Shown: positions 50,184-57,729, counted from the stretch's first letter. The stretch: DNA of 57,729 bases from Gordonia asplenii (GCF_012933505.1 NZ_JABBNB010000040.1:1-57729); one strand, 5' to 3'. Notes: generated by a model not told the origin, from the letters alone. Translations and numbers: made by a program.

Positions 50184-51432
50184 AGTCGACCCTCAACTCC
50201 TTGACTCCGTTGATCCAGCCGTGGCGCAGTCGCCGCGGCGCCTGCAGCTTGGTGATGTCGGGGACGAGGTCGGCCAGCGCGTTAAACATCAGGTTGATCT
50301 CCATGCGCGCCAGGTTGGCGCCGACGCAGAAGTGAGCGCCGTTGCCGCCGAAACCGACGTGTGGGTTGGGATCGCGCAGGATGTTGAACGAGAAGGGATC
50401 CTCGAAGACCTCTTCGTCGTAGTTGGCCGATCCGTAGAACATGCCGACGCGCTGGCCCTCGCTGATCGCGACGCCACCGATCTCGGTGTCGCGCTTGGCA
50501 CTTCGCTGGAAACAGTTGACCGGCGTGGCCCAGCGGACGATCTCGTCGACCGCGGTGGCGGGCCGATGCTCCTTGAACAGTTCCCACTGGTCGGGGTTGT
50601 CGAGGAACGCGTTCATGCCGTGGCTGATGGCGTTGCGGGTAGTCTCATTGCCCGCGACGGTCAGCAGGATGAAGAAGTATCCGAACTCGATCTCGTCGAG
50701 GTGCTGACCGTCGATGTCGGCGTTGACGAGCACCGAGACGATGTCCTCGACCGGATCCTTGCGGCGCGCCTCGGCCATCTGATAGCCGTAGCCGAGGATC
50801 TCGGCCGACGCCATCTGCGGATCTTCACCGAACTCGGGGTCGTCGTAGTTCATCATGTTGTTCGACCAGTTGAACAACTTGACGCGGTCTTCCTCCGGGA
50901 CGCCGAGCAGGTCGGCGATCGCCAGCAGCGGAAGGTCGACGGCGACGTCGTGGACGAAGTCACCGGTGCCGGACTCCGCGGCGCGCTTGACGATGGTCCG
51001 CGCTGCCTCGTCGAGCTTCTCCTCGAGGGCGTGCACCGCCCGCGGCGTGAAAGCCTTGGAGACGAGCTTGCGCAGCCGGGTGTGCGACGGCGGGTCGTGG
51101 TTGATCAGCAGCGCCTTGGTGATCTCGAGCTGCTCGGAGGTCATCTCGTCGTCGAAGCGGATGATGACACCGTTGGTGTTGGTCGACCAGTCGTCGTTGT
51201 TCTTCGAGATCTCGCGGATGTGGGCGTGCTTGGAGACCACCCAGTAGCCGCCGTCATGGAATCCGCCGCCCTTACCGGGTGCCTGAGCGTTCCACCAGAC
51301 CGGCGCTGTCTTGCGGAGTTCGGCGAACTCCCGCACCGGAATGCCGTTCTGGAGCAGGTCCGGACTGGTGAAATCCCAGCCGTCCTGACCCAGGAACGAA
51401 CTCGAGACCGGGGCGTCTTGGGCCTGGGTCAA
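50170..51432 (-). CDS. cyp125: CYP125, steroid C26/C27-monooxygenase
   Basis: A 420-residue cytochrome P450 of the CYP125 family. The I-helix motif is AGNETT, the ExxR motif is EIVR, and the haem ligand Cys369 is in FGGNGAHFCVGA. CYP125 (Rv3545c) oxidises the terminal methyl of cholesterol or cholestenone to the acid that starts side-chain degradation. The start is a TTG at 51432, preceded by GAGGTGATC. Two KstR-type palindromes lie between it and divergent fadA5. In M. tuberculosis cyp125 is followed by fadE28/29; here a ketosteroid-isomerase-like gene follows instead. Confidence 0.94.
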   Translation of the reverse strand: MTQAQDAPVSSSFLGQDGWDFTSPDLLQNGIPVREFAELRKTAPVWWNAQAPGKGGGFHDGGYWVVSKHAHIREISKNNDDWSTNTNGVIIRFDDEMTSEQLEITKALLINHDPPSHTRLRKLVSKAFTPRAVHALEEKLDEAARTIVKRAAESGTGDFVHDVAVDLPLLAIADLLGVPEEDRVKLFNWSNNMMNYDDPEFGEDPQMASAEILGYGYQMAEARRKDPVEDIVSVLVNADIDGQHLDEIEFGYFFILLTVAGNETTRNAISHGMNAFLDNPDQWELFKEHRPATAVDEIVRWATPVNCFQRSAKRDTEIGGVAISEGQRVGMFYGSANYDEEVFEDPFSFNILRDPNPHVGFGGNGAHFCVGANLARMEINLMFNALADLVPDITKLQAPRRLRHGWINGVKELRVDYGVK

Positions 51433-51482
51433 CTTCGATCACCTCGTTCTGTGAATCTTTCCCACACCACCGTCGACAGCGC

Positions 51483-51496
51483 GAGAACCTGTTCTA
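51483..51496. promoter_or_regulatory. KstR-type operator 1 in the cyp125-fadA5 region
   Basis: GAGAACCTGTTCTA matches the consensus at 13 of 14 positions. It is 51 bp from the cyp125 start codon. Confidence 0.82.
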
Positions 51497-51539
51497 AGAT
51501 TTGCTGTATCCCAGAGTGCCACACAGGATGGACATCAAC

Positions 51540-51553
51540 AAGAACCTGTTCTA
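51540..51553. promoter_or_regulatory. KstR-type operator 2 in the cyp125-fadA5 region
   Basis: AAGAACCTGTTCTA, 57 bp downstream of site 1 and 87 bp before the fadA5 start. Two sites in this region suggest separate control of the two directions. Confidence 0.82.
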
Positions 51554-51639
51554 GTTTTGATGTTGGAGACCTCCGCTCCGGAGGTACTGTCCCCGCCCCG
51601 AGCGGGGTGGCGGGAAGCGAAACGTCGAAGGATGAATTC

Positions 51640-52803
51640 ATGGGTGTGCCGGTAATCGTCGAAGCAGCGCGAACCCCGATCGGAAAGCGCGCCGGTTGGC
51701 TTTCCGGGTTGCATGCGGCGGAAATTCTCGGCGCGGCTCAGCGCGGCGTCGTCGAGCGCGCGGGCATCGACGCGGAGCTGGTGGAACAGGTCATCGGCGG
51801 CTGCGTGATGCAGGTCGGCTCGCAGGGCAACAACATCACCCGCACCGCATGGCTGCACGCGGGATTGCCGTGGCAGACCGGTGCCACCACCATCGATTGC
51901 CAGTGCGGTTCGGCGCAACAGGCCAATCACCTCATCGCCGGCCTCATCGCCACCGACACGATCGACGTCGGGATCGCGTGCGGCATCGAAGCGATGTCGC
52001 AGGTTCCGTTGGGCGCCAACGTCGTCGACGGTGCGGGCCCTCGTCGCCCGGAGTCATGGGACATCGACATGCCCAACCAGTTCGAGGCGGCCGAGCGAAT
52101 CGCCACGCGCCGCGGCATCACGCGCGCCGACGTCGACGCACTCGGCGAGCGCAGCCAGCGGCTGGCCAAGCAGGCCTGGGACGAAGGCCGATTCGACCGC
52201 GAGGTGCTCACTGTCAAGGCACCCGAGCGACTCAAGGACGGCACCCTCACCGGCGAGATCCTCGAGGTGAACAAAGACCAGGGCCTGCGGGCTACGACGC
52301 TGGAATCCCTTTCGGCACTGAAGCCCGTCCTGGAGGGCGGCATCCACACCGCCGGAACGTCGTCGCAGATCTCCGACGGCGCCGCCGCGGTCCTCATCAT
52401 GGACGAGGCGAAGGCCAAGGCACTCGGGCTGACGCCCCGCGCGCGCATCGTGTCACAGGCACTCGTCGGCGCCGAACCGTATTACCACCTCGACGGCCCC
52501 GTTCAGGCGACCGAGCGAGTGTTGGCGCGTTCGGGGATGAGCATCGACGACATCGACCGGTTCGAGGTCAACGAGGCCTTCGCGTCGGTGCTGCTGAGCT
52601 GGGCCAGGGTGCATCAGCCGGACATGGACAAGGTCAACGTCAACGGTGGCGCCATCGCGCTGGGCCATCCGGTGGGCAGCACCGGATCCCGCCTCCTCAC
52701 CACCGCCCTGCACGAGTTGGAGCGCAGCGACAACACCACCGCGCTGATCACCATGTGTGCGGGTGGTGCGCTGGCGACCGGCACCATCATCGAACGCATC
52801 TGA
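51640..52803 (+). CDS. fadA5: FadA5, steroid acetyl-CoA acetyltransferase (thiolase)
   Basis: A 387-residue thiolase close to Rv3546 (391 aa). Active-site residues are present: Cys89 in DCQCGSAQQ (Cys93 in M. tuberculosis), His in GGAIALGHPVG and Cys in TMCAGGALATG. FadA5 cleaves the 3-keto C24-steroid-CoA, releasing acetyl-CoA. It therefore contrasts with the Ltp3/Ltp4 pair, which lack those residues. AAGGA precedes the ATG by eight bases. A strong hairpin ends the gene. Confidence 0.95.
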   Translation: MGVPVIVEAARTPIGKRAGWLSGLHAAEILGAAQRGVVERAGIDAELVEQVIGGCVMQVGSQGNNITRTAWLHAGLPWQTGATTIDCQCGSAQQANHLIAGLIATDTIDVGIACGIEAMSQVPLGANVVDGAGPRRPESWDIDMPNQFEAAERIATRRGITRADVDALGERSQRLAKQAWDEGRFDREVLTVKAPERLKDGTLTGEILEVNKDQGLRATTLESLSALKPVLEGGIHTAGTSSQISDGAAAVLIMDEAKAKALGLTPRARIVSQALVGAEPYYHLDGPVQATERVLARSGMSIDDIDRFEVNEAFASVLLSWARVHQPDMDKVNVNGGAIALGHPVGSTGSRLLTTALHELERSDNTTALITMCAGGALATGTIIERI

Positions 52804-52831
52804 GCCCGCAGCACCGTAGATCCGACTCGAC

Positions 52832-52868
52832 GGCCCAGATCCGACTCTAAACGTGTCGGACCTGGGCC
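52832..52868 (+). terminator. Terminator after fadA5 with T-rich tail
   Basis: GGCCCAGATCCGAC (52832-52845) pairs with 52855-52868 apart from a two-base mismatch, followed by TTTCTG. It ends fadA5 and may serve the convergent TetR gene. AGATCCGACT occurs twice here and recurs in the hairpin at 42560. Confidence 0.75.
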
Positions 52869-52886
52869 TTTCTGTTGGACGTGTCG

Positions 52887-53495
52887 CTATGCCGTATCCC
52901 CCATCGCCCGGATCGACGCTCCCGTCCACCGGTCCAGGAACCGTCCCAACTCCTCCGTCGACCGACCTCGCCCATGATCGACGATCAGTGATTGCAGCGT
53001 GCGCAGCAGGATCTCGATCACCACGTCGACGTCGGCGTCGGTGAAACCCCTTGCCGCCCAGTCCACATCCATCCGCCCGACGATGGACCGCGCGAAACCA
53101 TAGGCGATGTCGGAGGTGACGCCGCCGAGCCTGGTCATCGTCAAGTGATCGCCGTTGAGCACGAGTCCCACATACGATTGCGCAGACAGCTCTGCCATCA
53201 CGAGCACCAGCCCCCGGACCACCGCGGCGTCGGGCTCGGTGATTCCGGCCAGCCCCGCACTGACCCGCGTCAGCAGATCGCCCACCGCATCCATCGCGGT
53301 GGCCTCCAGCAATTCCTCGGTGCCTTTGAAGTATCGGTACACCGTCTGCCGAGTGACCTGCAGTTCCCGCGCGACATCGGCGACGCCGGTCGACGTCGGA
53401 TTGCGATCGATGCATGTTCGAGTCGCCGCCAGGATGCGGGCGACCGCTTCATCGTCGTCGACGGGTACGTCGCCACCCCAGCCGTGCGTGCGCAT
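52887..53495 (-). CDS. TetR-family regulator, probable local repressor of the second P450
   Basis: A 202-residue TetR regulator. The HTH is at about 17-60 (VARILAATRTCIDRNPTSTGVADVARELQVTRQTVYRYF, seen as VARELQVTRQTVYRYF). The ligand domain is helical. I chose the ATG at 53495 (MRTHGWGGDVP); the longer upstream frame runs through the promoter region and is unlikely. It diverges from a CYP125-type P450 with a palindrome in the 130-bp space between, so it is the likely regulator. It is convergent with fadA5. Confidence 0.88.
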   Translation of the reverse strand: MRTHGWGGDVPVDDDEAVARILAATRTCIDRNPTSTGVADVARELQVTRQTVYRYFKGTEELLEATAMDAVGDLLTRVSAGLAGITEPDAAVVRGLVLVMAELSAQSYVGLVLNGDHLTMTRLGGVTSDIAYGFARSIVGRMDVDWAARGFTDADVDVVIEILLRTLQSLIVDHGRGRSTEELGRFLDRWTGASIRAMGDTA

Positions 53496-53558
53496 GACTG
53501 CCCACACTACCCGGGAGTCACCCGAGCCCTGTCGCGTCGACGTCGAGCCGCTCAGACA

Positions 53559-53581
53559 ATACACATTTCGACTCGGTGTAT
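53559..53581. promoter_or_regulatory. Inverted repeat ATACAC-N11-GTGTAT (operator candidate)
   Basis: Perfect 6-bp half sites at 53559-53564 and 53576-53581 in the divergent TetR-P450 region, 45 bp before the P450 start. It does not match KstR. No KstR box was found upstream of this P450. Confidence 0.55.
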
Positions 53582-53625
53582 GGTGTGGTGACACAGCCCA
53601 CAACGCAGCGAATCGGAGGCCTCAG

Positions 53626-54873
53626 ATGACCACGACCAGCAGCTCGACGGACGGTTGTCGCTTCGGCGAGGGATTCGACTTCACCGACCCCGACGTGATG
53701 GTCAACGGAGTCCCGCACGATCAGTTCGCGGAGCTCCGTTCGACGATGCCGGTCTGGTGGAACGGCCAGCCCCGCGAAGGCAACGTCTTCTCCGACGCCG
53801 GCTACTGGGCCGTCACCAAACACGCGCACATCCGCGAGATCTCGAAGAACAATCACGCGTGGTCGACGTATCGCAAGGGCGCGGTGATGCGCCTGCCCGA
53901 CGGCATCACCGCTGAGCAGCTCGATCTGACGCGCGCCCTGCTGATCAACCACGACGTTCCCGAACACACGCGACTGCGCAAGATCATCTCGCGTCTGTTC
54001 ACTCCGCGCGCGATCAGCTCGCTGACCGAGATATTGCGCGAGTCGGCACGCCGGATCGCCATGGAGGCAGCGTCGAAGACGGACGGCGACTTCGTGGCCG
54101 ACGTCGCCATTCACCTTCCGCTGCAAGCGATTCTGGATCTCGTCGGCTTCCCGGCCGAGGACCACGCCCGCATCTTCACCCTCGCCAACGCAATGATCAA
54201 CACCCACGATCAGACGCCCGACCTCACCCCGGAGATGGCGAACGCCGAACTGCTCGGCTACGCCTACCTGCTCGCCGAGGAACGTCGTAAGCACCCGACC
54301 GACGACATTCTCACCACCCTGGTGCAGGCCGACATCGACGGCGAAGCACTGAGTGAGGCCGAATTCGGTTTCTTCATCGTGCTTTTGGTGATCGCGGGCA
54401 ACGAGACCACCCGCAATGCGACAACCCACGGCATGAACGCCTTCCTCGACAACCCCGACCAGTGGGAGCTGTACAAGGCGCAGCGGCCGGCCACCGCCGT
54501 CGACGAAATCATTCGCTGGGCTACACCGGTCCACTGTTTTCAGCGAACGGCCCTCGTCGACACCGAGATCGGCGGCGTGCCAATCGAATCCGGCGACCGC
54601 GTCGGCCTGTTCTACAGTTCGGCCAACTTCGACGAGGACGTCTTCAATGATCCGTTCACGTTCGACATCCTACGAGATCCCAACCCGCACTTGAGTTTCG
54701 GCGGCAGCGGCGCGCACTTCTGCGTCGGCGCGAACCTCGCCCGACTCGAGGTGGGACTGATGTTCGACGCCATCGCCGACGTCCTACCCGACATCACGAA
54801 AGTCGCTGAGCCCCAACGCCTACGCGCCGGCTGGCTCAATGGCGCGAAGGAGTTCGACGTCCGCTATCGGTAG
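53626..54873 (+). CDS. CYP125-family paralogue P450
   Basis: A 415-residue P450 very similar to CYP125 across its length: HAHIREISKNN, RALLINHDVPEHTRLRKI, AGNETTRNA, EIIRWATPVHCFQR, and haem Cys366 in FGGSGAHFCVGANLARLE. It is a likely steroid C26/27 monooxygenase with altered substrate range. GGAGG precedes the ATG by seven bases. It sits two genes from cyp125 on the opposite strand, is divergent from a TetR and lacks a KstR box, so it is probably regulated differently from cyp125. It could alternatively hydroxylate a branched or modified sterol; the sequence cannot decide. Confidence 0.9.
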   Translation: MTTTSSSTDGCRFGEGFDFTDPDVMVNGVPHDQFAELRSTMPVWWNGQPREGNVFSDAGYWAVTKHAHIREISKNNHAWSTYRKGAVMRLPDGITAEQLDLTRALLINHDVPEHTRLRKIISRLFTPRAISSLTEILRESARRIAMEAASKTDGDFVADVAIHLPLQAILDLVGFPAEDHARIFTLANAMINTHDQTPDLTPEMANAELLGYAYLLAEERRKHPTDDILTTLVQADIDGEALSEAEFGFFIVLLVIAGNETTRNATTHGMNAFLDNPDQWELYKAQRPATAVDEIIRWATPVHCFQRTALVDTEIGGVPIESGDRVGLFYSSANFDEDVFNDPFTFDILRDPNPHLSFGGSGAHFCVGANLARLEVGLMFDAIADVLPDITKVAEPQRLRAGWLNGAKEFDVRYR

Positions 54874-54889
54874 GTCGATGTTCACCTCA

Positions 54890-54950
54890 CCCAACAAGAA
54901 TCGGTGAACCCGAACGAATACTTCGTTCGGGTTCACCGATTCGAGTTGGG
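54890..54950. terminator. Bidirectional terminator, 20-bp perfect stem with outer arms
   Basis: The arms at 54899-54918 and 54922-54941 are perfect complements around a 3-nt loop. CCCAAC (54890-54895) and GTTGGG (54945-54950) extend the symmetry outward. It separates the P450 (+) and the acyl-CoA ligase (-), which are convergent. Confidence 0.88.
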
Positions 54951-54951
54951 T

Positions 54952-56580
54952 TCAGCCCACCGATCGCGTCGACGATTCCCAATAGCGTGCGCGCAGCGCC
55001 TTCTTGTCCGGTTTGCCCAGCGCGGTCAGCGGCAACGCGTCGGTGAAGACGACCTGCTTAGGCGACTGAACCGCGCCCTTGCGCTCCTTCACCGCGGTCT
55101 GGATCTCCGCTGCGATCCGAGCCTTGGCCTCTTCGGAGGCGTCCACCTCGGCACGCAGTACGACGACGGCGGTGACCGCCTCGCCCCACTTGTCGTCAGG
55201 CACACCGATCACACCTACCTGACCCACCGAACTATGTTCTGCGACAACGTCTTCCACTTCACGCGGGAAGACATTGAAACCGCCGGTGACGATCATGTCC
55301 TTGGTGCGGTCGACGATGAACCAGAATCCGTCCTCGTCTTCGCGCGCGACGTCGCCGGTACGCAGCCAACCGTCACGGAAGGTCTCCGCGGTCTGTTCGG
55401 GCAGCCCGCGGTAGCCACCAGCGAGGAGCGGGCCGGAAACGCACACCTCACCCGGCTCACCCTGCGCGACAGGATTGTCGTCGGGGCCGAGCAACGCGGT
55501 GCGCAGAAACACCGAGGGTCGCCCGCAACTCGACAGTCGGGCCGGATCGTGGTCGTTCTTGCCGAGGTAGCTGATCACCATCGGCGCCTCGGACTGCCCG
55601 TAGTACTGCGCGAAGATCGGGCCGAAGCGCTCGATCGCCTCAGCCAGGCGCACCCGATTGATCGGCGACGCCCCGTAGTAGACGGTCTCCAGCGACGACA
55701 GATCGCGCGTCCGAGAGTCGGGGTGGTCCATCAGTGCATATAGCATCGACGGCACCAGCATCGTCGCGGTGATCTTCTCCTCTTCGATGGTGCGCAACAC
55801 CTCGGCCGGATCGAACTTGGCGAGCACCACCATCGAACCGCCCTTGACCAGCGTCGGCACGAAGAACGCCGCACCGGCATGCGAGAGCGGAGTGCACATC
55901 AAGAAGCGCGGATTCGCCGGCCACTCCCACTCGGCCAGCTGGATCTGGGTCATCGTCGAAATCGATTGCACGGTGCCGATCACGCCCTTGGGCTTGCCGG
56001 TGGTGCCACCGGTGTAGGTGATCGACACGACGTGGTCGGGGCCGAGTCGCGCGGCGACCAGCGGCCGGGCGTCGAACTTGCTCGCTTCGGCGATCACGTC
56101 GACGCCGACGTCGGCGAGTTCGGGCGGGACCGGCCCGAGGGTGAGGACCTGCTTGAGTGAGTCGACCTTCTCCAGCAGGACCGTCGCGCGTTCGACGAAC
56201 ATCGGCACCGGGTCGATGACCAACGTCTGGACCCCGGCGTCGTTGAGGACATAGGCGTGGTCGTCGGCAGAACCGAGCGGATGCAGCGCCGTGCGCCGCC
56301 ATCCCTGATTCTGTCCGGCCCCGATGACGAGGAGGACTTCCGGCCGATTCAATGCGAGCAGACCCACCGCGGTACCCCTGCCCGCGCCCAGCGATTCGAA
56401 CGCCTGAACGTAGCGACTGATCGCATCGGCCATCTCCCGGCCCGTCAGTTCGACGTCGCCGATGGTCAGCACGTTGCGCTTCGCGTGACGTTTGAGAGCG
56501 GCGACCATCAAGTCGCCCAGATGGGTGCCCCCGCGCAATGGATCGAAACCGCCATCGCCGGACTGCTGCATATCACTCAT
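54952..56580 (-). CDS. AMP-forming acyl-CoA ligase under KstR-like control
   Basis: A 542-residue FadD-type ligase. The P-loop is SITYTGGTTGKPKGVIG, followed by YYGQSEAPMV, the hinge WLRTGDVAREDEDGFWFIVDRTKDMI, and the C-terminal LTALGKPDKKALRARY with the catalytic Lys. It activates an acyl or ring-derived carboxylate with CoA; the FadD number cannot be assigned from sequence alone. Two KstR-like boxes lie 12 and 68 bp upstream, so it belongs to the sterol regulon. I chose the ATG at 56580 because the box at 56592-56605 would be inside the gene otherwise. Confidence 0.9.
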   Translation of the reverse strand: MSDMQQSGDGGFDPLRGGTHLGDLMVAALKRHAKRNVLTIGDVELTGREMADAISRYVQAFESLGAGRGTAVGLLALNRPEVLLVIGAGQNQGWRRTALHPLGSADDHAYVLNDAGVQTLVIDPVPMFVERATVLLEKVDSLKQVLTLGPVPPELADVGVDVIAEASKFDARPLVAARLGPDHVVSITYTGGTTGKPKGVIGTVQSISTMTQIQLAEWEWPANPRFLMCTPLSHAGAAFFVPTLVKGGSMVVLAKFDPAEVLRTIEEEKITATMLVPSMLYALMDHPDSRTRDLSSLETVYYGASPINRVRLAEAIERFGPIFAQYYGQSEAPMVISYLGKNDHDPARLSSCGRPSVFLRTALLGPDDNPVAQGEPGEVCVSGPLLAGGYRGLPEQTAETFRDGWLRTGDVAREDEDGFWFIVDRTKDMIVTGGFNVFPREVEDVVAEHSSVGQVGVIGVPDDKWGEAVTAVVVLRAEVDASEEAKARIAAEIQTAVKERKGAVQSPKQVVFTDALPLTALGKPDKKALRARYWESSTRSVG

Positions 56581-56591
56581 GACCTCCACAC

Positions 56592-56605
56592 TAGGACGTG
56601 TTCTA
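56592..56605. promoter_or_regulatory. KstR-type operator, proximal to the ligase
   Basis: TAGGACGTGTTCTA matches the consensus except one base in the left half. It ends 11 bp before the ligase start codon, so it overlaps the transcription start and the leader must be very short. Confidence 0.82.
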
Positions 56606-56647
56606 GTTCTGCGGAAGTAGTGCGACGCCGCGGGCATGACATTCGAG

Positions 56648-56661
56648 TGAAACGTGTTCCA
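56648..56661. promoter_or_regulatory. KstR-like operator, distal to the ligase
   Basis: TGAAACGTGTTCCA keeps the inner AAC-GTGTT core but has mismatches outside it. It lies 78 bp before the divergent GNAT gene and 68 bp from the ligase, so it could affect either. Confidence 0.6.
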
Positions 56662-56738
56662 ATTCGGGTTTCGAAAAACCCGCGCGAGAACTTGCGGGTA
56701 GCAAGCCAAGTCGCGGATGCTCGATTACGATCGTCGAC

Positions 56739-57395
56739 ATGAGTGATCTGGATCAGACGACGACCCGCCGCGACATCACCGACGCGCTGCTCACCGCACT
56801 CGAGCGTAGGCACGAGGTACTCGACGCCATCGTCGACGCAGAGGATCGCAAAGCGGCCATCGAGGCGGTCGCCGCGCTCCTCGGAAAGTCGCAGCTCGGC
56901 GCCGAAGCCGTGCTGGGCATGTCACTCGACCAGCTCACCAAAGAGCAGCGCCGCCACAATCAGGCCGAACTCGACGACCTCAATTCGGCTCTCACCTTCA
57001 CCCTCGCCGATCGCCCGGCGTCGAGCGGCGACACGCTACTGCTGCGCCCGTTCGTCGCCGACTCCGACGCCGACCTGTTCGTCGCGCGCACCGAGGATCA
57101 GGGCGTCGCGGGCGACGGTTCCGGCTCGCCGGCAGGTACCGTCGCCGACGAACTCGCCCAGGCCGCGACGCGCGTCGACAATGAGGAAGCCATCTGGCTC
57201 GTCGCCCTCGAAGGCACCGAGAAGGTCGGATTCGTGTTCGGCGAACTCACCGCGGGTGAAGTCGACGTCCGCATCTGGGTACACCCGGAACACCGCAAGA
57301 AGGGCTACGGCATCGCCTCGCTGCGCAAGGCCCGCTCCGAGATGGCCGCCTACTTCCCCGGCGTCCCGATGGTGGTCCGGGCCCCGAGCAGCTAA
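56739..57395 (+). CDS. GNAT-domain protein with a GyrA-tail-like N-terminal segment
   Basis: A 218-residue protein. The C-terminal half (about 100-218) is a GNAT acetyltransferase domain with the acetyl-CoA loop VDVRIWVHPEHRKKGYGIASLRK and a short form of the fold. The N-terminal part (about 8-80) resembles the helical tail after the GyrA/ParC breakage-rejoining domain: RRHEVLDAIVDAEDRKAAIE, then a segment like GAEAVLGMSLDQLTKEQRR. It is not a topoisomerase, since no catalytic Tyr region is present. Substrate of the acetyltransferase is unknown. It diverges from the KstR-boxed ligase. Confidence 0.8.
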   Translation: MSDLDQTTTRRDITDALLTALERRHEVLDAIVDAEDRKAAIEAVAALLGKSQLGAEAVLGMSLDQLTKEQRRHNQAELDDLNSALTFTLADRPASSGDTLLLRPFVADSDADLFVARTEDQGVAGDGSGSPAGTVADELAQAATRVDNEEAIWLVALEGTEKVGFVFGELTAGEVDVRIWVHPEHRKKGYGIASLRKARSEMAAYFPGVPMVVRAPSS

Positions 57396-57417
57396 GCGAC
57401 ACCGTCGTCGTATCGCG

Positions 57418-57631
57418 GGCAAGTTCGCGAGCCCCCGATGCCCCCGCTCCCCGAGGCAAGTTCGCGAGCCCCGATGCCCCCGCTCCACGAGTGCGCTCAC
57501 GAGCTTCGGATGCCCCCGCTCCCCGAGTGCGCTCACGAGCTTCGGATGCCCCCGCTCCCCGAGTGCCGAAGCGGTGTATCCCCCGCTCCCCGAGTGCCGA
57601 AGCGAGGAACGAGCTTCGGTGTATCGAGGGG
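57418..57631. repeat. 36-bp tandem array with a foldable tail
   Basis: Five units end in ATGCCCCCGCTCCCCGA or a near variant: 57418-57454, 57455-57490, 57491-57526, 57527-57562 and a short 57563-57593. Units 3 and 4 are identical over 36 bp. The tail (57594-57631) has CCGAAGC-N7-GAGCTTCGG. There are no spacers between units, so it is not a CRISPR array. No gene is visible between 57396 and 57729. Confidence 0.85.
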
Positions 57632-57729
57632 CCGGCGACCCGACATCCGAACGCAACCACCCCAGCAGCCCTGCGAACACCCAACGCACCCAACATGTCT
57701 CGGCCCCAGTTGGGTTCCTCAGGTCACCA

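Noticed and set aside
50221..52803. An 860-codon open frame on the plus strand across cyp125 (antisense) and into fadA5
   Set aside because: Its first part is the reverse complement of cyp125, with no known domain. It joins fadA5 in frame only because GC-rich DNA has few stop codons. The fadA5 start at 51640 has its own ribosome site.
57418..57631. CRISPR array
   Set aside because: The 36-bp units are contiguous with no spacers and no cas genes are near. It is a simple tandem array.

Overview
The window comes from a high-GC, mycolic-acid-type actinomycete, most likely Gordonia or a near relative such as Williamsia or Rhodococcus. This rests on protein content (DisA, MhuD, the Mce4 set, F420 and mycothiol enzymes), on gene order shared with Mycobacterium tuberculosis as I remember it, and on the dispersed GGTTGAGCC/GGTTTCGAC intergenic repeats. 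The genus is an inference. The central theme is uptake and side-chain degradation of sterols.

Layout. (1) Positions 1-9230 hold a housekeeping block in the same relative order as Rv3586-Rv3592: disA, an Rv3587c-like membrane-anchored protein, canB, mutY, an alpha/beta hydrolase and mhuD. Inserted in it are an excalibur protein, a maltokinase-cap-like protein, and a TetR / ABM-fold / lipoprotein cassette. (2) Positions 9279-26635 hold the core sterol locus: a KstR-box-controlled aldehyde dehydrogenase; a long minus-strand operon running hsd4A, yrbE4A, yrbE4B, mce4A to mce4F and two Mce-associated genes; fdxD; and the divergent fadE26-fadE27-fadD17 operon. (3) Positions 26940-31812 hold accessory genes (EamA transporter, GXWXG protein, mycothiol-dependent isomerase-like protein, secreted SGNH hydrolase) plus a nitronate-monooxygenase-like gene that lies downstream of fadD19. 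(4) At 31856-34377 fadD19 and echA19 are divergent. (5) Positions 34364-38043 hold a CopD-like protein, a PaiB-like protein and a PPOX / hotdog thioesterase / TetR cassette. (6) Positions 38156-42547 hold an F420 LLM enzyme divergent from a DUF35 - ltp4 - ltp3 operon. (7) Positions 42659-49588 hold a SnoaL-like / TetR pair, a dense repeat block, an ECF sigma operon, a Tat-exported tannase-like protein, a coiled-coil protein and a SRPBCC protein. (8) Positions 49728-56661 hold cyp125 with a ketosteroid-isomerase-like gene, divergent from fadA5; then a second CYP125-family P450 with its own TetR; then an acyl-CoA ligase behind two KstR-like boxes. (9) The end holds a GNAT protein and a 36-bp tandem array.

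How the genes work together. Mce4 and YrbE4 would import the sterol. CYP125 (and perhaps its paralogue) oxidises the terminal side-chain carbon. FadD19 and FadD17 make the CoA thioesters. FadE26/27, EchA19, Hsd4A and FadA5 run beta-oxidation. Ltp3, Ltp4 and DUF35 look like the retro-aldol module described for C24-branched phytosterol side chains. I located nine matches to the KstR operator (TAGAAC-N2-GTTCTA type) by eye, each in front of one of these units.

The least explained parts are the repeats. One family supplies the stop codons of two genes and forms a duplicated block of about 800 bp at 44016-44825. There is also a 119-bp element with 18-bp perfect terminal inverted repeats, and several local regulator cassettes with clear palindromes. 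I found no rRNA, tRNA, CRISPR array, transposase or phage gene.
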